Of a stretch of DNA of 64,000 nucleotides, positions 25,158-33,423 are shown in pieces; within the stretch, counting starts at the first letter, position 1; every line of letters begins with the position of its first letter. Source of the DNA: CAWCON01 sp963797185. Lineage in GTDB: Bacteria; Patescibacteriota; Saccharimonadia; Saccharimonadales; UBA4665. The DNA is taken from the NCBI GenBank assembly GCA_963797185.1, contig CAWCON010000001.1, forward strand, positions 372,001 through 436,000. The letters are read 5' to 3'. The translations under genes were made by a program, and so were the position numbers. Below the pieces are notes generated by a model. The model had not been told where the DNA came from. It worked only from the letters and a program-made list of their open reading frames with translations, and ran no database searches.

Positions 25158-26609
25158 ATGATCACACCAGCAGAACCAAAAACACATAGTTTCCATTTAA
25201 ATCTGAGAATTCGATTCATTCTTTTGATTAGCTCGATTCTAATAATAATCTTTGCGTTAATTGCATTTTTTCTGATTAAAAACGCGCACAATACGCTGCT
25301 TAATAACCTAAACTCAAGCAGTAAAGCCTTTGCTCAGTTATCGGTAACCCCGATTGGTAATAACTTTGAGTTATATCAACAATCTGGTACTGCGATTATC
25401 AATCAGCAAATGCAACAGTTTATGAGCCTCGACACAAACGTTTCAAACATCGCTGTTATTAATGTCAATGGTACCTCTGAGTTTAGCTTTAATGGTCACC
25501 CCGTTCATGTTGATCCATCAGTCGCCTCATCGTTTACGGCTTTCTATAAGACAGATTCGCAAGGGCAGATTATACAAGTTGTTGAACCATACATTGATAG
25601 TAACGGTTACCACAATAACGCCGTAGTATACCAAGTTTCAACAACACAATTACATCAGACTATCTCTCATGAAGAACTATCGATCTTCATTTTTACTGTA
25701 CTTGGTCTTCTTGTAAGTGCTGCCGCAACATTTGGGTTTGTTGACCACTTCTTTATTAGTCCAATTAACGAAGTCAACCATCGGACTGCTGCAATTTCGG
25801 GTGGAGATTACGAAACACAGATAGTTTTAAAACGGCATGATGAAATCGGCAATCTAGCTCTCAGCGTTAACCGAATGGCGAGCTCGTTAAAGGCTGATAT
25901 TAATAAGATGCGTGAAGTTGACACTCTAAAGTCAGAGTTCATAACAATTACTTCACACAATTTACGAACGCCACTTGCAACGATTGAGGCTGATGTTGAT
26001 CAACTAAAGACTGAATCGGGTAATACGATGGTCCAAATAGCGGTAAGCGGGATTGAGAAAAGTGCAAAGCGCTTGAAAGAGTTTTCTGAGCAGATGTTAA
26101 CTATTGCCAATCTTGAAGCCGGTAATCACATCAATCTATCGGATACTTTATCAATCAACGACTTACTCGATCCTTTAGTCGAGGAGTTTACTGAGTCAAG
26201 CAAATCCAAACAAATTAGCTTTCAAGCCGGCATCAATGATGGAGAAACAATGATCCACGCGAATGCCAGGGAGCTAAGAGCGGCTGTCCACAATGTACTA
26301 GACAATGCTCTTAAATTTACTAAAGAACATGGAGCAGTTAGCCTGACAAGCGAAATTGTTAATAGTCAGGTACTTATCAAGGTAACTGATAATGGTGTTG
26401 GCATTGCTCCTGAAGAACTGCCAAAGTTATTTACGCGATTTCATCGTGGCACTGAAACCATGGTTTACGACTACGAAGGCACTGGCATTGGTCTGTATGT
26501 CGTAAAGCTCATTGTTGAGCAACACAAAGGTACGATAACGGTTGAGAGTAAGTTAAAACACGGTACTAGTTTCTTGGTCTATTTACCGGTTGCTAATCCC
26601 AAGGCTTAA
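25158..26609 (+). CDS. Sensor histidine kinase
   Basis: The 483-residue protein has two membrane helices (about 16-38 and 174-197) around an extracellular sensor domain, then HAMP (about 198-250) and a dimer domain with SHNLRTPLATIEAD (phospho-acceptor His267). The ATPase domain shows the N box NVLDNALKFT, DNGVGIAPEEL and GTGIGLYVVKLIVE. It would pass phosphate to a response regulator, but none is adjacent. A TATAAT box lies about 24 bp before the start. Confidence 0.9.
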   Translation: MITPAEPKTHSFHLNLRIRFILLISSILIIIFALIAFFLIKNAHNTLLNNLNSSSKAFAQLSVTPIGNNFELYQQSGTAIINQQMQQFMSLDTNVSNIAVINVNGTSEFSFNGHPVHVDPSVASSFTAFYKTDSQGQIIQVVEPYIDSNGYHNNAVVYQVSTTQLHQTISHEELSIFIFTVLGLLVSAAATFGFVDHFFISPINEVNHRTAAISGGDYETQIVLKRHDEIGNLALSVNRMASSLKADINKMREVDTLKSEFITITSHNLRTPLATIEADVDQLKTESGNTMVQIAVSGIEKSAKRLKEFSEQMLTIANLEAGNHINLSDTLSINDLLDPLVEEFTESSKSKQISFQAGINDGETMIHANARELRAAVHNVLDNALKFTKEHGAVSLTSEIVNSQVLIKVTDNGVGIAPEELPKLFTRFHRGTETMVYDYEGTGIGLYVVKLIVEQHKGTITVESKLKHGTSFLVYLPVANPKA

Positions 26610-26636
26610 AAGACCTATAAACGTTGAGGGGTTGTA

Positions 26637-27569
26637 TTGGCTGATACAATGGTAGCTATGAGTCGACGAAAGTTTTGGGGGACGGCGGGTCTCAAGTATT
26701 TCTACCGATCTGGTAGATTGCTGTTGATTGGCGGCTTGCTATTGGTTGTTGGATTGGTCTGGTTGTGGTGGGCACAAGTTTACGAGAGCCCGCAAAACGT
26801 TTTCTGGGGTATGTTTGAGAATAGCTTGGCAACAACAGGCGTAACTCGGCATATTGTAGAGAGTGTCGACAACGAAAGCCTTAATGAGTATGTTCAACTG
26901 GAACTGGGTGCTCATAATCTCGCCCACTCTATCAGTACCCTCACCGAACAAAATGGCTCAGTAACAACCGAAACCATTGGTACACCGAAAGCTGATTATA
27001 CCCGCTATACAAACTTCAAATTACCAAGTGCTGAGCCACAAGTAGACCTTAGCAGTATTTTAAATGTTTGGGGGGAGAGCACGATTACGGCTGCAAATAA
27101 CGATCCTATTGATCATCTGTTTGGGCAAATACTGCTCGGGATTGTTCCGATGGCTAATGTATCAGCCAGTGAACGAGCCAGTCTTATCCATCAAATGAAA
27201 TCCAGCGATGTCTTTACGACTAATTTTAAAAAAGTACAGCATTCTCATGCTGACGGTAGAGCAGTGTATGTCTATCAAGTAAAAATCCAACCATTTCAAT
27301 ACGCGCAGCTTATGACAAATTTTGCAAAACTTGAAGGGTTTAGTAACGTTCCGGAACTAACACCATCAAAGTATAAGCAAGATACGCCGCTGAATATTGA
27401 ATTGAGTATTAATCCAACATCACGCCAATTAGTTGAGATAAGTTATCTCGGGACTAATCACACGGAAACCTATAGTGACTACGGGCTTGAGCCATCGATA
27501 AGTATTCCGACCAAAACCATTACTACCACTCAATTAGCAGATAGATTGCAAGCTCTTCAACAGCCTTGA
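26637..27569 (+). CDS. Membrane-anchored hypothetical protein (310 aa)
   Basis: TTG at 26637 is preferred because GAGGGG lies 6 bp upstream; ATG at 26649 or 26658 is possible. There is a basic N-terminus, one membrane helix (about 29-46, GGLLLVVGLVWLWWA) and an extracellular domain of about 260 residues with no cysteine. The domain resembles the lipoprotein-like proteins common in Saccharibacteria, but I cannot name a family. It follows the histidine kinase by 27 bp and may belong to its transcript. Confidence 0.65.
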   Translation: MADTMVAMSRRKFWGTAGLKYFYRSGRLLLIGGLLLVVGLVWLWWAQVYESPQNVFWGMFENSLATTGVTRHIVESVDNESLNEYVQLELGAHNLAHSISTLTEQNGSVTTETIGTPKADYTRYTNFKLPSAEPQVDLSSILNVWGESTITAANNDPIDHLFGQILLGIVPMANVSASERASLIHQMKSSDVFTTNFKKVQHSHADGRAVYVYQVKIQPFQYAQLMTNFAKLEGFSNVPELTPSKYKQDTPLNIELSINPTSRQLVEISYLGTNHTETYSDYGLEPSISIPTKTITTTQLADRLQALQQP

Positions 27570-27663
27570 GAGTTTTTTAGTAGTAAAGAGTGGATAGGGA
27601 CGGCCATATTCTTCTGTCGTTCTCAAGGTGAAGTGCCTATGTTATTCTAAGTAGTAGTTGTTT

Positions 27664-28650
27664 ATGGATAATCAGAACCCCCTGAACCCCCAAGTGCCCA
27701 ACTCTCCATTACCGCCTAATCCCGATTCCGGGCTTGTGGTTCCTGTTGACCAGCCGAATCTAGCACCACCAACGCTAGCTAATCAATCGTCTCCCTTGTC
27801 GCCGGTCTCACCTGTGGGGAGTTCAGCCCAACCATTTGTGGCTCAGAATAACGAGCCAGGATTGGCGTCAACTCTATTTAATGTTGCCCAGCAAGTTCAA
27901 TCAATCCAGACATCTCCGGTCAGAAATGCATTTAGTGCTCTTAGAGCGGTTTTATTTGCAGCCATATTCATTGCAGCCATTACTTATTTTATACACAAGG
28001 GGTTACCGATAGGCATAGGGATTGGCTTGATAATCATTGTGTTGGTGATGGCGGTAGGGGGGATTCTTATGAACCGGAAGGCCCACCGAAGCGTGCAGTC
28101 AGCCACTTTTGATACTGGTAATAAAACTGCCCCGCAGAATTCACAGACACCTACTGCTGTCACGGCTGTTGGTAATAATGAGCAGATTATTGGTTCCATT
28201 GCCGGTATTATGCGAGCTGATTTTCAAGGGATGAACGATAAAAGCCTCAATAATGGTAGTAGATTTATGGCTCCTGAGTACCAAAACGCACAATATCAAT
28301 ACCCTGAAAACGCGTTAATAATGACGAATAGCCACCTCTATTTTATTTACGTGGCTCTGCCTGGTGGTGATCAAGAATTAATAGGGGTTAATGTACATAC
28401 TTTGGACTTCTCGTTTCAGAAAAGTAAAATTGAAGAGAAGCTTAATCAGCTACTTGCATCAACTCCCTTGCAAACCATAGTTAATATGGACACCAGAAAT
28501 TTTGGATTGAGCCTTCAGGAGTTAAAAGAGAAGAAGTACATTAACTGGGAGAAAAAAATCAAATTAGAAACTCAAGATGGTCGCAAATTCACCTATATCA
28601 TACGCGACAAAGCTGATTATGAAAGATTAGGGCAGTGGCTCGGTTCTTAA
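27664..28650 (+). CDS. Hypothetical protein with Pro-rich N-terminus and PH-like C-terminus (328 aa)
   Basis: ATG at 27664 is chosen; an in-frame TTG lies 6 bp upstream, and a TATTCT box about 18 bp before suggests a leaderless transcript. The order is a Pro/Ser/Asn-rich region (1-80), two membrane helices (about 97-113 and 117-136), a linker, and a C-terminal domain (190-328) with alternating strands and a final helix, as in bacterial PH-like domains. The role is unknown. Confidence 0.6.
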   Translation: MDNQNPLNPQVPNSPLPPNPDSGLVVPVDQPNLAPPTLANQSSPLSPVSPVGSSAQPFVAQNNEPGLASTLFNVAQQVQSIQTSPVRNAFSALRAVLFAAIFIAAITYFIHKGLPIGIGIGLIIIVLVMAVGGILMNRKAHRSVQSATFDTGNKTAPQNSQTPTAVTAVGNNEQIIGSIAGIMRADFQGMNDKSLNNGSRFMAPEYQNAQYQYPENALIMTNSHLYFIYVALPGGDQELIGVNVHTLDFSFQKSKIEEKLNQLLASTPLQTIVNMDTRNFGLSLQELKEKKYINWEKKIKLETQDGRKFTYIIRDKADYERLGQWLGS

Positions 28651-28694
28651 GATTACTTCTTGGTGAGTCAAGAGGTTGGTAATAGTGATAGGTT

Positions 28695-29447
28695 ATGCAA
28701 GTTATTACAGACGGACTACTTACTCAATATGAAATAACCGGCAAAGGGCAGGTGCTGGTTATTCTGCACGGCTGGGGCGATAGTGGAAAAGGGTTTCTTG
28801 AGCTTCGCACAGCTTTATCAAAAAAATATCAGGTCATACAGCCGGATTTGCCAGGATTTGGTGGTTCACAAGCACCGCCGCATGCCTGGGGACTTAATGA
28901 TTATGTCGCTTTTATAGCGCATTTCTTGGTAAAAATTAACTGTACGAAAACATTATCATTTATTGGACACAGTAACGGAGGGGCAATTGCGGTTCGGGGT
29001 ATTGCGGAGGGATCATTTCAACCAGAGAAATTGGTATTACTTGCGAGTGCAGGCATACGGGATCAAGACAATGGACGTAAGACGGCTGTTAAGATTATTG
29101 CTAAAACCGGTAAGACGCTCTCCGCTCCGCTACCTTTGTCTATCCAAAAAAAACTAAGACAAAAGCTTTATAAAACGGTTAAATCGGATATGCTAAGTGT
29201 TGAGCATATGCAGTCAACTTTTAAACAAATTGTAAGCGATGATATTCAAAATGATGCCAAAATGATCACCATACCAACGCTGTTAATATATGGTGAGGAA
29301 GATGATCAAACGCCAGTTCGCTTCGGTGAGCAACTCCATGAGTTAATCAAAGATTCTACTCTTGAAATTTTGCCAGGTGCTGGGCATTTCGTACAACTTG
29401 ATCGGCCTCATCAAGTCAAAACATCAATTGAGGGATTTCTTCAATGA
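28695..29447 (+). CDS. Alpha/beta hydrolase (250 aa)
   Basis: The frame is LVILHGWGDSGKGF (oxyanion strand), PDLPGFGGS, FIGHSNGGAIAV with the nucleophile Ser in GHSNGG, IYGEEDDQTP (acid) and PGAGHFVQLD (His). These give a complete triad in an esterase/lipase-type fold. The substrate is unknown. The gene overlaps the start of the Mur ligase gene by 4 bp, so the two are coupled; this does not prove a cell-wall role. Confidence 0.88.
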   Translation: MQVITDGLLTQYEITGKGQVLVILHGWGDSGKGFLELRTALSKKYQVIQPDLPGFGGSQAPPHAWGLNDYVAFIAHFLVKINCTKTLSFIGHSNGGAIAVRGIAEGSFQPEKLVLLASAGIRDQDNGRKTAVKIIAKTGKTLSAPLPLSIQKKLRQKLYKTVKSDMLSVEHMQSTFKQIVSDDIQNDAKMITIPTLLIYGEEDDQTPVRFGEQLHELIKDSTLEILPGAGHFVQLDRPHQVKTSIEGFLQ

Positions 29448-30880
29448 TTAGTGCCCTTGCTAGTATTTATTTGCCGCAGTACATCAATACCATTGTTTTT
29501 ATGCTGCAAAACACAGAGTACCGTGTTAGACCTTATTTGAAATGGTATTGGCGTACACAGAATTTTTCAAAAGTTGCAATTCGTCGCCAACTAAAAGTGA
29601 CTCAAGCTGTGAAGTTACTACGAATTTCACTTGCTATCGGTATGATACTTCAACTTGTTACCGGATTGTTATGCCTCTATTTCTGGCACTGGCATGGCTT
29701 TAGTGGGGGGTTGGAATTCGGTGTAGCGCTGATTATTTCTTACCCAATAGTGTGGGCTCATCTAATAGTCATTCCTTTATGGTTGGGTCGTCACTTGATT
29801 ATTAACCCTCGCGAGAAAAGTTTGATAATAGAATCTGAAACAATTTTTAGACGTCATAAGGGTGTCAAGATTGCTGTTGCTGGGAGTTACGGGAAGACAA
29901 GCATGAAAGAGTTCTTGTCAACAGTTCTTGCTTACGGGAAGAACGTAGCTGCTACCCCGGCCAACAAAAACGTGGCTATTTCCCATGCGCAATTTGCTAA
30001 ATCTCTTACTGGCAAGGAAGACATTTTGATTATTGAGTATGGCGAAGGAGAGCCAGGTGATGTTGCAAAGTTTGCACAAACTACTCACCCGGATCGCGCT
30101 ATTATCACCGGTATTGCTCCAGCTCACCTGGATCGCTATAAATCAGTTAGTGATGCCGCAAAAGATATATTTAGCGTTGCGGACGGTCTTGATAAACAGC
30201 ATGTCTACGTGAATGCTGATTCTTCTCTGGCTGAGCCATGGTTCGGTAGTTTTATGCGTTACAATCAAAGCGGCGCTCTCGGTTGGGAGACGAGTAAGGT
30301 CAAAGTAGGGGTAGAGTCATTAGATTTCAAGCTTCAAAAAGGGAAACAAGAACTCCAACTTCATAGTCAACTGATTGGTCGACATCAGATTGGGCCGCTC
30401 AGTCTAGTTGCTGCTCTTGCTCACGAATTCGGTTTATCAAATAAACAAATTATCGACGCCATTTCTGACGTCAAACCGTTTGAGCACCGTATGCAACCCT
30501 ATCGTCTAAATGGAGCCTGGGTGATTGACGATACGTATAACGGTAACATCGAAGGTATCAGAGCTGGTACGCAGCTATTATCCGAGCTACCAGCAAAGCG
30601 AAAACAATATGTGACACCTGGTTTGGTTGATCAGGGTCGGGAAACAAAAGCGGTTCACGAAGAAATGGGTCGTTTGATTGCTGCAGCCAAACCAGATATT
30701 GTCGTCCTGATGAGAAATTCAGTAACAAAGTTTATCCAGCAAGGACTGCGAGAAGCCAATTTTACTGGTGAGCTCAAAATTGAGCAGCGACCACTTGAAT
30801 TTTATACAAACTTGGCCGAGTTTGTAGCGGTTGGTGATGTGCTTATGTTACAAAATGACTGGCCAGATAATTACACATGA
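29444..30880 (+). CDS. murF: Mur ligase, MurF-like (UDP-MurNAc-tripeptide:D-Ala-D-Ala ligase)
   Basis: This 478-residue protein carries the Mur ligase ATP site AGSYGKTSMKEFL (Gly147-Lys151-Thr152), the middle domain signature TPANKNVAIS and IIEYGEGEPGD, and the C-terminal FEHRMQPYRLN and DDTYNGN motifs of MurF. Unusually, about 120 N-terminal residues hold two or three membrane helices (50-70, 83-105), replacing the normal UDP-binding domain. The neighbours ddl and alr supply D-Ala-D-Ala, its substrate. Membrane attachment is inferred. A MurT-like ligase is the alternative. Confidence 0.82.
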   Translation: MISALASIYLPQYINTIVFMLQNTEYRVRPYLKWYWRTQNFSKVAIRRQLKVTQAVKLLRISLAIGMILQLVTGLLCLYFWHWHGFSGGLEFGVALIISYPIVWAHLIVIPLWLGRHLIINPREKSLIIESETIFRRHKGVKIAVAGSYGKTSMKEFLSTVLAYGKNVAATPANKNVAISHAQFAKSLTGKEDILIIEYGEGEPGDVAKFAQTTHPDRAIITGIAPAHLDRYKSVSDAAKDIFSVADGLDKQHVYVNADSSLAEPWFGSFMRYNQSGALGWETSKVKVGVESLDFKLQKGKQELQLHSQLIGRHQIGPLSLVAALAHEFGLSNKQIIDAISDVKPFEHRMQPYRLNGAWVIDDTYNGNIEGIRAGTQLLSELPAKRKQYVTPGLVDQGRETKAVHEEMGRLIAAAKPDIVVLMRNSVTKFIQQGLREANFTGELKIEQRPLEFYTNLAEFVAVGDVLMLQNDWPDNYT

Positions 30881-30924
30881 GTAGCTCATTGGAACTACAC
30901 TGTTAAATTGATTATACTAATTGC

Positions 30925-32091
30925 ATGGACACAGTTGCGGTTATCTTTGGCGGTCGTTCAGCAGAGCACGATGTATCAGTCGTTACTGCTATCTCGAGTA
31001 TTATTAAACCTCTAGAATTAACACACGATTACAAAGTTGAGGCAGTATATATTGCTAAAGATGGTCGGTGGTATTGGGATGAAAAATTAAAGGATATTGA
31101 GCTATATAGTACAGGTGCTATCCAGGATTTTATGCAACATGAGCACCCGGTGAGCGTTCAGTTTGATGGCGGAATGACACTCGTAAAATCGAGTGGCATC
31201 GCTGGTCGCAGAAAAACAAAAAAAATTAACTTAGTATTTCCGGCTATGCATGGTACCTACGGTGAAGACGGCGCCTTAATGGGATTACTTGATATGGCGA
31301 ATGTTGCATATGTTGGCTGTGGAATTGCAGCCAGTGCAATTGCTATGGACAAGATATTGTGCAAAGAAATAGCAGTTGCTAATAAGATACCGGTTACTAA
31401 ATTCTTAGCATATTCATCGTTAGAGCTTGAACGAGAACCAGCTAAAGTTTTTAACTCAATCACCCAGCACTTGAAACAGCCAGTTTTTATTAAACCCGCG
31501 CATCTTGGTTCAAGCATTGGTATAACTCGAGCTGCTTCTGCAGCTGATATTCAAAATGGACTTGAGGTTGCCGCTCATTATGATAATCAGATTATTGTTG
31601 AAGAAGCGGTTGACCATCTCATTGAAGTTACTTTGCCAATTATAGGCAATGATAGCCTTACTCCAGCACTACTCGAGCAACCGCTTACGAAAGCAGAAGA
31701 TTTCTTTGATTTTGACACAAAATACATGCGCGATGGCAAGAAAAGTGGTAAACAAGGTGGTGTTAAAGGAGCCCAGGGTTACAGTAAGATTCCGGCAGAT
31801 TTACCAGAGGGCGTATACCAAAAGGCAGAGGCCATAGGGCTACAGGTATATAAAGCTATTGGGTGTACTGGTATTGCAAGAGTTGACATGTTAATTAATA
31901 AAAAAACAAAAGACATATTCTTTAATGAAGTTAACCCGTTACCTGGCGGTTTATATGCGCATAACTGGCGAGCTGCAGGTGTTTCGAACGTTGAACTGGT
32001 ACAAAAACTTGTTCTTCTTGCCAAAGAACGGTACGAGCAGAGGGCAACGCTTAGTACCACTTTCACTACTAACTTTCTGCAGCAGTTTTAA
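30925..32091 (+). CDS. ddl: D-alanine--D-alanine ligase
   Basis: The 388-residue ATP-grasp enzyme has VIFGGRSAEHDVSVVTA at the start, PAMHGTYGEDG, FIKPAHLGSSIGI, and NEVNPLPGGL near the end, all typical of Ddl. It joins two D-Ala for peptidoglycan. A TATACT box lies about 7 bp before the ATG with no ribosome site, as expected for a leaderless mRNA. It sits between murF and alr. Confidence 0.94.
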   Translation: MDTVAVIFGGRSAEHDVSVVTAISSIIKPLELTHDYKVEAVYIAKDGRWYWDEKLKDIELYSTGAIQDFMQHEHPVSVQFDGGMTLVKSSGIAGRRKTKKINLVFPAMHGTYGEDGALMGLLDMANVAYVGCGIAASAIAMDKILCKEIAVANKIPVTKFLAYSSLELEREPAKVFNSITQHLKQPVFIKPAHLGSSIGITRAASAADIQNGLEVAAHYDNQIIVEEAVDHLIEVTLPIIGNDSLTPALLEQPLTKAEDFFDFDTKYMRDGKKSGKQGGVKGAQGYSKIPADLPEGVYQKAEAIGLQVYKAIGCTGIARVDMLINKKTKDIFFNEVNPLPGGLYAHNWRAAGVSNVELVQKLVLLAKERYEQRATLSTTFTTNFLQQF

Positions 32092-32146
32092 TAGGTTGCC
32101 TCCATGGCGGTGAGGCTCTGCTTGTTTAATCAAGTAAACTAGTATC

Positions 32147-33298
32147 ATGTCAGTCAGAAAACAAGTCGATATATTCCTTCGTTCTTTCGAGAAGGAGTAC
32201 GCTACTCATAATCTTATTGAAGTATCCCGAACGGCTCTATTACATAACTTTGATTTATTCTCTAATTTAACTGGAAAACAGGTCATCCCTGTGCTGAAGA
32301 GCAATGCCTATGGTCATGGGATTGAGCAAGTGGCTATAGCTCTTAAAGATCGGGAGTTTCCCTACATTGCTGTTGATGGTTACTTTGAAGCACTGCGGGT
32401 TCATGAAGTGAGTCGACAACCAGTACTTGTGATGAGTGCTATTTTGCCCGAGAACTACTCTCGGATGAAATATGACAAGTTAGCTTTTGTGGTTGGCGAT
32501 GAGACAACAATTCATGCAATCGGTAAAACCGGCAAGCGTGTATCGTTGCACTTAGAGTGTAATACGGGAATGAATCGATATGGGGCGGAGCCGAAGGATG
32601 TATCAAAACTTACCAAACTGATCTTGGGCTACAAGAACCTAAATCTGGAAGGAGTTATGAGTCACCTTGCCGATAGTGATGGTAAAGATCCGACAACTGT
32701 TGATGATGCCGTCGATCGATTTGATGACTGTGTTGAGGCGGTTCGAGCTGCTGGTGCGACACCAACTTTATTGCATGTTGCCCAATCAGCAGGTAGTCTC
32801 AAAGCTCAATCAAAATATGCTAATTCGGTTAGAATTGGAATCGGTTTGTATGGCGTCAATCCATTTCGACAGCATCACATGCTTCATCAAAAACTTAAAC
32901 AGCTACAACCAGCCTTGAGACTTAGGACTACCATCACAAAAGTAATTAAGTTGCAGAAGGGCGATAAGGTCAGTTATAACTACACATTTACCGCTCCTAG
33001 AGACATGAAAATTGGTGTTTTGCCACTCGGTTACTACGAGGGAGTCAATCGAGCACTAAGTAATCGGGGTCTCGTAAAGATTGGTAATAAATTTACACCA
33101 ATTGTTGGGCGAGTGTGCATGAATCACACCATGATTAGTCTTGATAATATAACGGCCACGACAGGGGATAGGGTCATCGTTTACAGTGATACCGTAGGAG
33201 ATAAAAATACAATTGATATGATCGCACAAACACAAGATTTGTTTAATTATAATTTATTGACTGCACTGAGTCCGGATGTTCGCCGGGTCTTGCTATAG
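32147..33298 (+). CDS. alr: Alanine racemase
   Basis: The PLP-binding motif PVLKSNAYGHG holds Lys51, and the C-terminal domain has GVLPLGYYEGVNR and GRVCMNHTMISLD (normally GR.CMD), as in fold-III alanine racemases. It is 383 residues long, normal for the family. The enzyme turns L-Ala into D-Ala for Ddl. It follows ddl by 55 bp. The change of the usual Asp after CM to Asn is mild. Confidence 0.93.
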   Translation: MSVRKQVDIFLRSFEKEYATHNLIEVSRTALLHNFDLFSNLTGKQVIPVLKSNAYGHGIEQVAIALKDREFPYIAVDGYFEALRVHEVSRQPVLVMSAILPENYSRMKYDKLAFVVGDETTIHAIGKTGKRVSLHLECNTGMNRYGAEPKDVSKLTKLILGYKNLNLEGVMSHLADSDGKDPTTVDDAVDRFDDCVEAVRAAGATPTLLHVAQSAGSLKAQSKYANSVRIGIGLYGVNPFRQHHMLHQKLKQLQPALRLRTTITKVIKLQKGDKVSYNYTFTAPRDMKIGVLPLGYYEGVNRALSNRGLVKIGNKFTPIVGRVCMNHTMISLDNITATTGDRVIVYSDTVGDKNTIDMIAQTQDLFNYNLLTALSPDVRRVLL

Positions 33299-33423
33299 AG
33301 CTGTACTTTTATTTTTTATAACTGCAATATTAATCCGTTCAGTCTCATATGGTCAAAAATTTATATGGTCGCACCATCTTTTTCGCTATAATCAGATTAA
33401 AGTGATGATGCGATAACCTTATT

